Assembly (NCBI RefSeq): GCF_039905635.1
Contig: NZ_CP157000.1
Coordinates: 4,278,001-4,342,000 of the forward strand
Reading direction: 5' to 3'
Length of the DNA: 64,000 nt
Source of the DNA: Microbacterium sp. ProA8
GTDB lineage: Bacteria > Actinomycetota > Actinomycetes > Actinomycetales > Microbacteriaceae
Positions 19,249 through 27,586 of the stretch are shown here, piece by piece. The notes below the pieces were generated by a model. It searched no databases and was not told where the DNA came from. It worked only from the letters and a program-made list of their open reading frames with translations. The position numbers and the translations under genes are program-made. Position 1 is the first letter of the stretch; every line of letters starts with the position of its first letter.

Positions 19249-19411
19249 CCTGAACCCCCTGCGCGACCTCCGTGTGCACACCCCCACGCCGACCCAGGAC
19301 AGGTGTTTCGCGGTGCGCAGGACGACGCGCGCCGAATCGGCCTGTCCTCGCCGGAACACCTGTTCCGGGCGAACGCCGGGGGCGAGCGCGTGGCGAGGGC
19401 AACGGAGCGGG

Positions 19412-19440
19412 GACGGATGCCGGGGCCTCCGGCATCCGTC
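19412..19440 (-). terminator. GGATGCC-type terminator hairpin
   Basis: GACGGATGCCGG and CCGGCATCCGTC form a perfect 12-bp stem with a five-base loop. The stem overlaps the last two bases of the decarboxylase stop codon (19439-19441). It is one of several terminators in the window built on the GGATGCC/GGCATCC word. Confidence 0.85.
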
Positions 19441-20821
19441 AGTTCAAGGTGTCGAGGATGCCGGTGAGCAGTTCGAACGTGGTGAGCGGCGAGATGATCG
19501 CGAACCGCAGCACCGGCTCGCCGGCGTGGGAGCTGGGCACGACGAACGCGTGCTGCTCTTCGAGGAGGCGGTCCGACCAGGCCTCGTAGTCGGCGAGCGT
19601 CCAGCCCTCGCGGCGGAACACCACCACCGACAGCTGCGGGTCGCGCACGAGCGACAGCCCGTCGCGCGCCTCGATCTCGTCGGCGATGCGGCGGGCGAGA
19701 TCGATGCCGTACTCGATCGTCGCCCGGTACGAGTCGGTGCCGTGGGTGGCGAGTGAGAACCACAGCGGCAGACCACGCGCGCGGCGGGTCAGCTGGATGG
19801 CGAGATCCGACGGATTCCAGTCCGGCTTGCCGGTGAGCGTGTCGAGGTACTCGGCCTTCTGCGTGTGCGCCGACAGCGCCAGCGCGGGCTCGCGGTAGAT
19901 GAGCGCGCACGCGTCGAACGGCGCGAACAGCCACTTGTGCGGATCGACGATGACCGAGTCGGCGAGTTCGACGCCCGCGAACACCGGGCGCATCCGCTCG
20001 ACGAGCATCGCCGCCAGGCCGTACGCGCCGTCGACGTGGAACCACACGCCGCGCTCGCGCGCCACGGCGCCGACGCCGGCGATGTCGTCGACGATGCCGA
20101 AGTTCGTCGTGCCGCCGGTGGCCACCACGGCGAGCACCGCGTCGCCGTACTCGTCGAGCACCCGCGCGACGGCATCGCCGTGCAGGCGTCCGTCGGCGTC
20201 GACCTCGGCGGTCGCGACGTCCACGTCCATGACGGCCGCCGCCGAGGCGATCGACGAGTGCGCCTCGGCGCTGCAGACGACCACCCACCGCGCGGGAGCA
20301 GGCCGCCCCTCGTCCGACAGCCGCCGGCGCGCGGCATCCCGTGCCGTCACGAGGGCCGAGAGGTTGCCGATCGTGCCGCCCTGCACGAAGACGCCGCCCG
20401 CGCCGGGCGGCATGCCGAACTCCTTCGCCAGCCAGTGCAGCACCTCGTTCTCGGCGTACACCGCGCCGGAGCCCTCCATCCACGAGCCGCCGTAGATGGC
20501 GGATGCCGACACCACGACGTCGAATGCCAGCGAGGCCTTGGTGGGGGCCGAGGGGATGAACGAGAGGTAGCCGGGGTGGTCGGTCGACACGCAGGACGGC
20601 GCGAGCACGTTCTCGAACAGCGCGATGGCGCGCCGCGAGCCGATGCCGTCGGCGGTGATCGACCCCGACGCCAGCCGCTCGAGATCGCGCGGCGTCATGG
20701 GCTTGTCGAGGGGCACGTCCTCGTACAGGGCACGGCGCCGCGCGTATTCGAGCACGTCCTCGACCGTGTGACGCGTGTCGGGCGAGATGGCGTGCATCTC
20801 GTGCGGGGATGTCGCGGACAT
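19439..20821 (-). CDS. PLP-dependent group II decarboxylase (aromatic amino acid/glutamate decarboxylase superfamily)
   Basis: This is a 460-residue decarboxylase. The PLP lysine is in VDPHKWLFAPFDACAL, HVDGAYG precedes it, and STDHPGYLSFIPSAPT lies in the substrate-binding N-terminal region. Group II members decarboxylate tryptophan, tyrosine, DOPA or glutamate; the exact substrate cannot be read here. ATG 20821 is preceded by GGAGGAG at good spacing. It appears monocistronic, ending in a strong hairpin, and no amine transporter is adjacent. Confidence 0.85.
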   Translation of the reverse strand: MSATSPHEMHAISPDTRHTVEDVLEYARRRALYEDVPLDKPMTPRDLERLASGSITADGIGSRRAIALFENVLAPSCVSTDHPGYLSFIPSAPTKASLAFDVVVSASAIYGGSWMEGSGAVYAENEVLHWLAKEFGMPPGAGGVFVQGGTIGNLSALVTARDAARRRLSDEGRPAPARWVVVCSAEAHSSIASAAAVMDVDVATAEVDADGRLHGDAVARVLDEYGDAVLAVVATGGTTNFGIVDDIAGVGAVARERGVWFHVDGAYGLAAMLVERMRPVFAGVELADSVIVDPHKWLFAPFDACALIYREPALALSAHTQKAEYLDTLTGKPDWNPSDLAIQLTRRARGLPLWFSLATHGTDSYRATIEYGIDLARRIADEIEARDGLSLVRDPQLSVVVFRREGWTLADYEAWSDRLLEEQHAFVVPSSHAGEPVLRFAIISPLTTFELLTGILDTLN

Positions 20822-20889
20822 TGCGTCTCCTCCATGGTCAGGCTCGAGATCACGCTAGACCACCGCGATCGTTCGGAACGAGGGAGTTC

Positions 20890-20950
20890 GGGGCGCACCG
20901 CGTGCGCTCGGGGCGTGCGGCACGCGCCCCGAACGGACGCGGTGCGCCCC
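20890..20950. repeat. 61-bp nested palindrome between divergent genes
   Basis: Outer arms GGGGCGCACCGCGT (20890-20903) and ACGCGGTGCGCCCC (20937-20950) are perfect complements over 14 bases. The interior contains a second near-perfect palindrome, TCGGGGCGTGC against GCACGCGCCCCGA. It lies between two divergently transcribed genes (starts at 20821 and 21072), so it is not an ordinary terminator. It may be a mobile repeat remnant or a structured regulatory site. Confidence 0.75.
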
Positions 20951-21071
20951 AATCCAGGCAGACGCTCGTGCGGATGATCCAGCAGGAATGGAGAAGCGCG
21001 CCCGACGGCGGCGTCATAGCGTGAAGATCACAAGCCGCGAGGCGGCCCCACGAACGCAAAGGAGAACGGAC

Positions 21072-21518
21072 ATGGCCGGCAAGACGACGTCGGACGGACT
21101 GAGCGATATCGAGCGCCAGGCCGTCAAGGACCGCGCAAAAGAGCTGCGCGCCCAGGCCAAGGCCGGGAAGAACCGCGAAGCGGGCACCAAGCAGGTGCTC
21201 GAGGCGATCGGCAAGCTCGAGGGCACCGACAAGGTGCTCGCCGAGGGCCTGCACAAGGTCGTCTCCGAGACCGCGCCCGACCTCGTGCCGAAGACCTTCT
21301 ACGGCTTCCCCGCGTATGCGAACGGCGACGGCAAGGTGGTCGTGTTCCTCCAGCCGTCGTCGAAGTTCAAGACGCGCTACGCCACGATCAACTTCGACGA
21401 GCCTTCGCAGCTCGATGACGGCGACATGTGGCCCATCGGCTTCGCCGTGCTCGCCTGGACCCCCGCGGTCGAGAAGCGCATCACCCAGCTGGTGAAGACC
21501 GCCGTCGCATCGGCGTAG
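21072..21518 (+). CDS. DUF1801-like protein
   Basis: This is a 148-residue soluble protein with a charged helical N-terminus (about 1-60). The C-terminal alpha/beta domain contains PKTFYGFPAYANGDGKVVVF and RYATINFDEPSQLDDGDMWP, features of the DUF1801/YdhG-like fold, which is structurally related to frataxin. The role in the cell is unknown. The start is fixed by AAAGGAGAACGGAC directly before ATG 21072; the open frame extends further upstream without a site. It stands alone and converges with the small redox-fold gene at 21522. Confidence 0.75.
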   Translation: MAGKTTSDGLSDIERQAVKDRAKELRAQAKAGKNREAGTKQVLEAIGKLEGTDKVLAEGLHKVVSETAPDLVPKTFYGFPAYANGDGKVVVFLQPSSKFKTRYATINFDEPSQLDDGDMWPIGFAVLAWTPAVEKRITQLVKTAVASA

Positions 21519-21521
21519 GGC

Positions 21522-21845
21522 CTAGCTCGTCGCCGCCGCGTCGCCGCCGTTCCCCGAGCGGGCGGCGGCGCGGTCGGCGTGACCGAGCTGACGCCCGGGG
21601 GCGATGCGGTCCCGCACCCGGCGCTTGAGCGCGACGATGTCGGGGAAGCCGCCGTCGGCGGCGCGCGACCACACCAGCTCGTCGTCGGCGTAGACCTCGA
21701 AGATCCCCCCGGTGCCGGGCTCGAGGGTGGCGCCGCCGCCCATGAGCTCGGCCTGGAAGGTGGTCAGCAGCTCCTGGGCAACCCATGCCGCTCGGAGCAT
21801 CCATGCGCACTGCGTGCAGTAGATCACGCGCACGCGGTGCGTCAT
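21522..21845 (-). CDS. Rdx/SelW-SelT-like thioredoxin-fold protein
   Basis: This 107-residue protein begins with RVIYCTQCAWMLRAAW, the CxxC redox motif of the Rdx (SelT/SelW/SelH) family with Cys in place of selenocysteine. GGIFEVYADDELVWSR is typical of the family's central beta-hairpin. The last 25 residues are an alanine-rich extension. It overlaps the upstream hydrolase gene by ATGA (21842-21845). The substrate is unknown, and a thiol-redox role is inferred from the motif. Confidence 0.85.
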   Translation of the reverse strand: MTHRVRVIYCTQCAWMLRAAWVAQELLTTFQAELMGGGATLEPGTGGIFEVYADDELVWSRAADGGFPDIVALKRRVRDRIAPGRQLGHADRAAARSGNGGDAAATS

Positions 21846-22675
21846 GCGACGCCCCCGGCGGGGGAGAGGTCCGGCGAGAGGAACTCCAGCGCCGCCTCGC
21901 GGAACGCACGCGAGCCCGGCGTGTTGAAGTGGTGGCGGCCGGGAATCTCGAGGAAAGTGCCGTGCGGTGCCGTACCGGCGAGAGTGCGCGAGCGTTCGAG
22001 GATCGCGTCCTCCGACCCGGTGGCGAACAGCACGGGCTGCCGGGGCGGACGCTCGGGATCGGGGTCGGCGTCGCCGAAGCGCATGCCCTCGGCGAGCGCG
22101 ATCAGGGCACGCAGGTCGTTCTCCGGCACGCGCTCGGCCAGCCGCACGTAGTTCTGCGTCACGGCGTCGGTGACCGGTATGCCCTCTTCGGCATACGCCC
22201 GGGCCTGATCGATCCGCAGGCGGCCGAGGGGGCGGCCGTCAGGGATGCCGCCCAGCACGGCACGGCTGATGTGCTCGGGCGCGTCGACGGCGAGCTGCCA
22301 GCCCACGCGTGCTCCGAGCGAGTATCCGACGTACCGCACGGCCTCGACCAGGTAGGTGTCGAGCACCACGACGAGGTCGGCGACGAAGGCCGCCATGGAG
22401 TACGCGAGCGCGTCGTCGGGCTTGTCGCTGGCCCCGTGACCGCGCTGATCGACGCCGATGACGCGGTATCCGGCTGCTGTCAGCATCCGCACCCAGCCGG
22501 TGTCGACCCAGTTGTCGCGGCAGCTCGAGGCGAATCCGTGCACGCACAGGACGGTCTCGGCTTCCGGCTCGCCCCACGCGTACGTCGCGAGCTGGTACCC
22601 CTCTGCCGACATCACGTAACTGGGCGGCGGCATCTCGGTGCGCACGAGGGGGGCGACGGCATCCATGTCCGCCAT
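21842..22675 (-). CDS. Alpha/beta-fold hydrolase
   Basis: This is a 277-residue hydrolase. The oxyanion region is VLCVHGFASSCRDNW, followed by DQRGHGASDKP, the nucleophile elbow GYSLGA (Ser present) and the terminal histidine region RHHFNTPG. This is the epoxide-hydrolase/esterase branch of the fold and the substrate is not predictable. It is coupled to the Rdx-family gene by an ATGA overlap, an arrangement that may link hydrolysis with thiol redox repair, although this is speculative. Confidence 0.85.
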   Translation of the reverse strand: MADMDAVAPLVRTEMPPPSYVMSAEGYQLATYAWGEPEAETVLCVHGFASSCRDNWVDTGWVRMLTAAGYRVIGVDQRGHGASDKPDDALAYSMAAFVADLVVVLDTYLVEAVRYVGYSLGARVGWQLAVDAPEHISRAVLGGIPDGRPLGRLRIDQARAYAEEGIPVTDAVTQNYVRLAERVPENDLRALIALAEGMRFGDADPDPERPPRQPVLFATGSEDAILERSRTLAGTAPHGTFLEIPGRHHFNTPGSRAFREAALEFLSPDLSPAGGVA

Positions 22676-22844
22676 TCTGCTCTTCCGCGCACCCGTACGG
22701 CTGCATCGCCTCGGGCCCGTGCGGCGCAGGCGGGAACCTCGAGTCGCAGCCGCGAGGCGCGGGCGAAGCGGGAGAGGTTACGCCCTTCGGCACCGATTCG
22801 CAACGGGGCTGAGTGTTCGCGGCTCTTCCGCCTAACGTCGCTGC

Positions 22845-23546
22845 ATGAGCACGGACGACACCCGAGGTGCACGCCCGACGGAGCCGCTGGCCCCGCGGCG
22901 CACCGATACCGACCTCGATCACGACGGCGTGGCCGACCGCCGCGAAGTCGTGACCGACCGCAACGACGCGTCCCTCCGCGAGACCGTCGTCGCGCGTGAG
23001 CACGAGCGTTTCGGCGGCATCAAGTTCGGCGCCGCTTTCTTCGGCTGGCTCACCGCCTTGGGCGCCCTCGTGGCGCTGACCGCTGTCGTGGCCGCGATCG
23101 GCGCGGCGACGGGTCTTGCCTCGCCGGAGACCGTCGAGGACGCCGTCGACGCCGCCGACCAGAACATGACGGCGGCCACCATCATCGGCGCGATCGCCAT
23201 CGCGGTCGTGCTGTTCGTCGCCTACTTCGCCGGCGGATATGTCGCGGGACGCATGGCCCGGCTGAGCGGGGCGAAGCAGGGTCTGGCGGTCTGGCTCTGG
23301 GCCATCGCGATCGCCATCCTCGTCGCCGTCGTGACGGCGATCGCGGGTTCCCAGTGGGACATCCTGGCGAACGTCGACATCTTCCCGCGCATCCCGGTGA
23401 CCGCCGAGACCGCGACGTGGACCGGCATCCTCACCGCCATCGGCGCCGCTGTGATCACGCTCATCGCGGCGATCCTCGGTGGCGCGACCGGCATGCGCTA
23501 CCACCGCCGCGTCGACCGGGCCGGCTTCGGCGACGACCGGGTCTGA
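22845..23546 (+). CDS. Four-TM membrane protein upstream of csbD
   Basis: This is a 233-residue protein. A hydrophilic acidic N-terminus of about 60 residues is followed by four hydrophobic segments (about 62-85, 108-130, 145-165 and 185-210) and a short basic tail. The glycine-rich third helix GGYVAGRMARLSGAKQGL is typical of YrzE/TIGR-type stress membrane proteins. Only 38 bases separate it from csbD, so the two probably form a stress-response operon ending at the strong hairpin at 23775-23809. Confidence 0.75.
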   Translation: MSTDDTRGARPTEPLAPRRTDTDLDHDGVADRREVVTDRNDASLRETVVAREHERFGGIKFGAAFFGWLTALGALVALTAVVAAIGAATGLASPETVEDAVDAADQNMTAATIIGAIAIAVVLFVAYFAGGYVAGRMARLSGAKQGLAVWLWAIAIAILVAVVTAIAGSQWDILANVDIFPRIPVTAETATWTGILTAIGAAVITLIAAILGGATGMRYHRRVDRAGFGDDRV

Positions 23547-23584
23547 AACTCAACCTCTATCCACCACAAGAAGGGAGATCCTCC

Positions 23585-23764
23585 ATGGGTCTGGACGATG
23601 ACATCAAGCACAACGCTGAAGACATGAAGGGCAAGGCGAAGGAGGCGGTCGGTGACGCGACCGACAACGAGCGCCTGCAGGCTGAGGGCGTAGGCGACCA
23701 GGCCAGCGCCAAGATGAAGAAAGCCGGCCAGGACGTGAAGGACGCGTTCACCGACGATCGGTGA
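23585..23764 (+). CDS. csbD: CsbD-family stress protein
   Basis: This 59-residue hydrophilic protein starts MGLDDDIKHNAEDMKGKAKE and continues through GDATDNERLQAEG, the CsbD pattern. CsbD proteins are small general-stress proteins under sigma-B-type control in Gram-positives; their biochemical role is unknown. GGGAG lies at a suitable distance before ATG 23585. The in-frame extension back to 23354 is only the shadow of the membrane-protein gene. Confidence 0.92.
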   Translation: MGLDDDIKHNAEDMKGKAKEAVGDATDNERLQAEGVGDQASAKMKKAGQDVKDAFTDDR

Positions 23765-23774
23765 TCCGCCGCGA

Positions 23775-23809
23775 CGGTGCCCCGGATCCCCGGCGGATCC
23801 GGGGCACCG
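23775..23809. terminator. Strong bidirectional terminator between csbD and a LysR gene
   Basis: CGGTGCCCCGGATCC and GGATCCGGGGCACCG form a perfect 15-bp stem with a five-base loop. It lies between convergent genes ending at 23764 (+) and 23840 (-), so it can serve both. Confidence 0.9.
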
Positions 23810-23839
23810 CCGTGTCCGGGCGGCGAACCGCGGACGGAC

Positions 23840-24739
23840 TCAGAAGACATCCCAGTCGCGCGCGCGTTCGACGAGCACATCGATCACCTGCGTGGTCGCG
23901 GGCGTCGGTGGGTCGCCTGCCCGGATCGCCAGGTGCAGCGTGTTGATGGGCGCCTCGTCCGCGCGGTGCAGCACCTCCACGGTGCCTGCGCCGATCGCCG
24001 GTTCGACGAGGTAGCGCGGCAGCGCCGAGATACCGGCCGCAGCCACCACCGCCGCGAGCACGGCCCGCAGATCGGGCACCGTGATCGCCACCGTGTTGGC
24101 CGGCCGGTGCCCGAACTGGCTGCGCCAGTAGCGCCGCACGATCGAGAGGTCGGCGTCGTACGCGACGAGCGGCAGGTGCTGCAGGGCGCTCGCGGGGTCG
24201 GCGGCGAGACGCGCGCGGTCGATGGTCCGCGCGAGCGACGGCGCCCCCACCAGCACGAACTCCTCGTCGACGAGGCCGCGATAGCGGATGCCGCGCAGCG
24301 GCGTCCGCACCGACGACACGACGAGGTCGAGGTCGCCGTCCGCGAGCCGGGCGAGCAGCTCGTGCGCGAGACCGAGGCCGAACTCGACGCGCACGCCCGA
24401 GCTGGTGAGCGGCGCCAGCGCAGGGACCACCCGGAGCGCGATGACGTCGCTCGCTCCTCCCACCCGCACCGTCTCGACCGGACCGGGCGCCGGCGCCGTC
24501 CACACCGCGCGCAGGCTGTCGACCGGTGCTGCCACGCGCATGGCGAGCGCGTCGCCGGCGGGCGTCGGGGTCACGCCACGCGCCGACCTCGTGAACAGCG
24601 GCGTGCCCAGCTCACCTTCGAGCCGGGCGATGCGCTCGCTGACTGACGGCTGACTGATTCCCAGGCGCGTCGCGGCTGCGGTGATCGAGCCGGCGCGGTG
24701 CACCTCGACGAACGTGTGCAGCAGATCGAGCTCTTGCAT
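23840..24739 (-). CDS. LysR-family transcriptional regulator
   Basis: This is a 299-residue LTTR. The winged helix-turn-helix at residues 1-60 (MQELDLLHTFVEVHRAGSIT, then GISQPSVSERIARLEGELG) is followed by a periplasmic-binding-like effector domain. ATG 24739 gives the standard LysR N-terminus; an in-frame ATG lies at 24757. It is divergent from the DJ-1/PfpI gene at 24857, the usual position for an LTTR target. The shared promoter has an inverted repeat. Confidence 0.9.
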   Translation of the reverse strand: MQELDLLHTFVEVHRAGSITAAATRLGISQPSVSERIARLEGELGTPLFTRSARGVTPTPAGDALAMRVAAPVDSLRAVWTAPAPGPVETVRVGGASDVIALRVVPALAPLTSSGVRVEFGLGLAHELLARLADGDLDLVVSSVRTPLRGIRYRGLVDEEFVLVGAPSLARTIDRARLAADPASALQHLPLVAYDADLSIVRRYWRSQFGHRPANTVAITVPDLRAVLAAVVAAAGISALPRYLVEPAIGAGTVEVLHRADEAPINTLHLAIRAGDPPTPATTQVIDVLVERARDWDVF

Positions 24740-24762
24740 GCGGCATCCACCCATCAAGAAAT

Positions 24763-24784
24763 CTATGACTGCTACACAGCATAG
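24763..24784. promoter_or_regulatory. Candidate LysR operator
   Basis: CTATGaCTG and CAGCATAG flank a five-base centre, an interrupted dyad 24 bases above the LysR start and 73 bases above the divergent target start. The position suits a LysR recognition site. No experimental consensus was available to compare. Confidence 0.5.
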
Positions 24785-24856
24785 GAAATGGGAGCGATGG
24801 GTGCCTCGTTCCCTTCCTCAGCGGCTCGCCCGAGTCGACGAACAGGAGAGACAGAC

Positions 24857-25540
24857 ATGGCACACGTACTCATGGCGGTCACCGGCGCGGACGCCATCGT
24901 CCTCACGGACGGCACGGCGCACCCGACCGGGTTCTGGGCGGAGGAGCTCGTCGAGCTGCACCGGGGACTCGTCGCCGCCGGACACGACGTCGACATCGCG
25001 ACTCCGGGCGGCGTTCGGCCGACGGTCGATCCCGGCAGCCTCTCCGGCGACAGCGCACCGCTGACCGACTACCTCGCCTCGATCGACGGACTGCTGGCGC
25101 ACCCGCGCGATCTCGCCGACGTGGCGGACGGGGAGTACGACGCGATCGCCCTGCCGGGCGGCCACGGGCCGATGGTGGACCTCGCTTTCGATGCCGACCT
25201 CGGTCGGCTGCTCGTGGACGCGGTCGATCGGGACGCGGTCGTGGGCGTGCTGTGCCACGGCCCCGCCGGGCTGCTCAGCGCCGTGCGGGCGGACGGGTCG
25301 TTCGCCTTCGCCCGGCGCCGGCTCGCGGTCTTCACCGACGAGGAGGAGCGTCAGGGCGGACTCGGCGACGGCTCGCCCTACCTCGTGGAGTCGCGCCTGC
25401 GCGACCTCGGCGCCGTCGTCGAGCCGGGCGAGCCGTGGTCTGTCACGGTCGTCAGCGACGGCTCGTTCGTGAGCGGCCAGAACCCGCAGTCGAGCGTCGC
25501 GACCGCAGAACGTCTCGTCGAGGTGCTCGCCGGGCGCTGA
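24857..25540 (+). CDS. DJ-1/PfpI (Hsp31/glyoxalase III-like) protein
   Basis: This is a 227-residue class I glutamine-amidotransferase-fold protein. The nucleophile elbow VLCHGPAGLL carries Cys followed by His, and TGFWAEE supplies the conserved glutamate, the pattern of Hsp31-type glyoxalase III/deglycase enzymes. It probably protects against methylglyoxal or other reactive aldehydes. CAGGAGAG sits before ATG 24857, which decides the start over ATGs at 24788 and 24797. It is divergent from a LysR gene and ends at a strong hairpin. Confidence 0.88.
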   Translation: MAHVLMAVTGADAIVLTDGTAHPTGFWAEELVELHRGLVAAGHDVDIATPGGVRPTVDPGSLSGDSAPLTDYLASIDGLLAHPRDLADVADGEYDAIALPGGHGPMVDLAFDADLGRLLVDAVDRDAVVGVLCHGPAGLLSAVRADGSFAFARRRLAVFTDEEERQGGLGDGSPYLVESRLRDLGAVVEPGEPWSVTVVSDGSFVSGQNPQSSVATAERLVEVLAGR

Positions 25541-25544
25541 CGGA

Positions 25545-25575
25545 AGACGGATGCCGCGGGCCGCGGCATCCGTCT
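25545..25575. terminator. GGATGCC-type bidirectional terminator
   Basis: AGACGGATGCCGCG and CGCGGCATCCGTCT make a 14-bp perfect stem with a three-base loop, followed on the + strand by CCTTTC. It is shared by convergent genes ending at 25540 and 25603. Confidence 0.9.
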
Positions 25576-25602
25576 CCTTTCGCGCGTCTGCGCCTCCGCT
25601 GG

Positions 25603-26538
25603 TCAGGGCACGCGGTAACCCGCCGCGCGGAACAGCTCGTACCACTCGGCGCGCGTGAGACGCAGGTCGGAGCCGTCCGCGGCCGCACGGACGCGCTCGG
25701 GGGTCGTCGTGCCGAGCACCACCTGCATCAGCGCCGGGTGGCGGGTGATCCAGGCGACGGCGATCGCGATGGCGGGCACGTCGTACGCCGCCGCGAGGCG
25801 ATCGATCACGGCGTTGAGCTCGGGGTAGTCGGGCGAGCCGAGGAAGACGCCGTTGAAGAAGCCGGCCTGGAACGGTGACCAGGCCTGGATGGCGATGTCG
25901 TGCAGGCGGCAGTAGTCCACGATCCCGCCGCCGTCGAGCGTGAGGGATTGACCCTCGCCCTGCATGTTGGCGGCGACGCCCTGCGCGATCGCCGGGGCGT
26001 GCGTGATCGAGAGCTGGATCTGGTTCGCCACGATCGGCTGACGCACCGACTTCCTGAGCAGATCGATCTGGCCCGGGGTGTGGTTCGAGACGCCGAACGC
26101 CCGCACCTTGCCGGCCGCCTCGAGCTCGTCGAACGCCCGCGCCACCTCGTCGGGCTCGACGAGGGCATCGGGCCGGTGCAGCAGCAGGATGTCGATGTAG
26201 TCGGTCTCGAGCGCACGCAGCGACCCCTCGACGGCCGTGACGATGTGCTCGTACGAGAAGTCGAAGTACGGCCCCTCGCCCACGATGCCGGCCTTCGTCT
26301 GGATCGTGATCTGGGCGCGCTCCGACGCCGTGAGCTGCATCGCCTCGGCGAAGCGGCGCTCGCAGCCGTGCAGGCCGCGGCCGTATACATCGGCGTGGTC
26401 GAAGAAGTCGATGCCGGCATCGCGGGCGGTGCCGACGAGGGTGCGCACGGCGTCGTCGTCGAGGTCCTGGATGCGCATCAGGCCGAGCACCACGTTCGGT
26501 GCCGGGCGCTCGACGCCGGTGAGTTCGATGGTCTTCAT
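25603..26538 (-). CDS. Aldo/keto reductase
   Basis: This is a 311-residue NADPH-dependent oxidoreductase of the TIM-barrel AKR family. The catalytic Asp and Tyr lie in DFFDHADVYGRG, Lys in IQTKAGIVG and His in LLLHRPDALVEP. FGVSNHTPGQIDLL is the family signature. It is YdhF-like in layout, with natural substrates unknown. It is divergent from a LysR regulator at 26699, and an inverted repeat between the two starts suggests control by that regulator. Confidence 0.9.
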   Translation of the reverse strand: MKTIELTGVERPAPNVVLGLMRIQDLDDDAVRTLVGTARDAGIDFFDHADVYGRGLHGCERRFAEAMQLTASERAQITIQTKAGIVGEGPYFDFSYEHIVTAVEGSLRALETDYIDILLLHRPDALVEPDEVARAFDELEAAGKVRAFGVSNHTPGQIDLLRKSVRQPIVANQIQLSITHAPAIAQGVAANMQGEGQSLTLDGGGIVDYCRLHDIAIQAWSPFQAGFFNGVFLGSPDYPELNAVIDRLAAAYDVPAIAIAVAWITRHPALMQVVLGTTTPERVRAAADGSDLRLTRAEWYELFRAAGYRVP

Positions 26539-26628
26539 GGGTCTGCTCTCGCTTCGGGTGTGCGGGCCGACCGCGCGCGGTCGGCCCCGTTCTGCGGCTC
26601 CACGCTAAGCACCGGCGACAAAGAAGTC

Positions 26629-26644
26629 CAACAACTGTATGTTG
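26629..26644. promoter_or_regulatory. Candidate LysR operator between reductase and regulator
   Basis: CAACA and TGTTG are perfect complements separated by ACTGTA, and A/T-rich sequence stands out from the surrounding GC. It is about 55 bases from the LysR start and about 90 from the reductase start. Confidence 0.5.
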
Positions 26645-26698
26645 TGTGATTGAGAATCACCGCGAATGGATGCCGCATCCCGCGCCGCAGGAGGTCTC

Positions 26699-27586
26699 AT
26701 GGAGCACCGCCAGCTCGAGTACCTGGTCACCCTCGCCGACGAGAGGCACTTCACGCGCGCCGCCGAGCGCTGCCGCGTCTCGCAGTCGGGCCTGTCGGCC
26801 GCGATCCGCCGGCTCGAGCAGGAGCTCGGCGCGAAGCTCTTCGAGCGCACCACCCGCTCCGTCGAGCCCACACCGGCGGCGATCGCGCTGCTTCCCCACG
26901 CGCGCGAGATCCTGGCGCAGACCGCGGCCGCTCGCGATGCCGTGGTGCGCGCGTCGCAGCAGCTCGCCGGATCGCTGCGGGTGGGCGCGGAGCAGTGCCT
27001 CGGGGCGGTGGACGTCAACCTGCTGCTCGAGCGGTTCCATCGCCGTCACCCCGGTGTCGATATCCAATTCGTGCAAGCCGGATCGCACCAGCTCGTCGAA
27101 CTCGTCGAGACCGGCGAGCTCGACGTCGCCTTCGTCGCCGGGGCCGATCCCGCCCCCGCGCTGGCCGTCGAGGAGCTGGCGCGCCTGCCCCTCGTGCTGC
27201 TGGTGCCGCCCGGTCACCGGCTCGCCGAGCGGCCGGCCGTGCGATGGAAAGACCTGCGCGACACCGACTTCGTGGACTTCCGGCCCGCCTGGGCGCTGCG
27301 CAGCATCAACGACGGCGCCTTCCTGCGCCACGGCATCGAGCGGCGCGTGGGGTGCAGCGTCGACGACGTCCACACGCTGCTCGACCTCGTCGCGCGCGGG
27401 CTCGGCGTCGCGATCGTGCCGCAGCACGTCGCGCTCAAGCCGCAGGCGCGCGGCCTCGTCCCCCTCGCCGTGCCGCACGATGCACCGGAGTGGATCGTCT
27501 CGACGATCGTCGGAACGTCCGCGCCGCTCGCCCCGCGCCTGCTCGAGATCCTCGACGAAGAGCGAGCGGAAGCCGCCGCCGCATGA
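26699..27586 (+). CDS. LysR-family transcriptional regulator
   Basis: This is a 295-residue LTTR. The N-terminus MEHRQLEYLVTLADERHFT and SQSGLSAAIRRLEQELG form the winged helix-turn-helix, followed by the effector-binding domain with a late LDLVARGLGVAIVP motif. ATG 26699 is preceded by AGGAGG at ideal spacing; an earlier in-frame ATG at 26666 has no such site. It is divergent from the aldo/keto reductase. The stop overlaps the next start (ATGA), tying it to the TOPRIM protein. Confidence 0.9.
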   Translation: MEHRQLEYLVTLADERHFTRAAERCRVSQSGLSAAIRRLEQELGAKLFERTTRSVEPTPAAIALLPHAREILAQTAAARDAVVRASQQLAGSLRVGAEQCLGAVDVNLLLERFHRRHPGVDIQFVQAGSHQLVELVETGELDVAFVAGADPAPALAVEELARLPLVLLVPPGHRLAERPAVRWKDLRDTDFVDFRPAWALRSINDGAFLRHGIERRVGCSVDDVHTLLDLVARGLGVAIVPQHVALKPQARGLVPLAVPHDAPEWIVSTIVGTSAPLAPRLLEILDEERAEAAAA

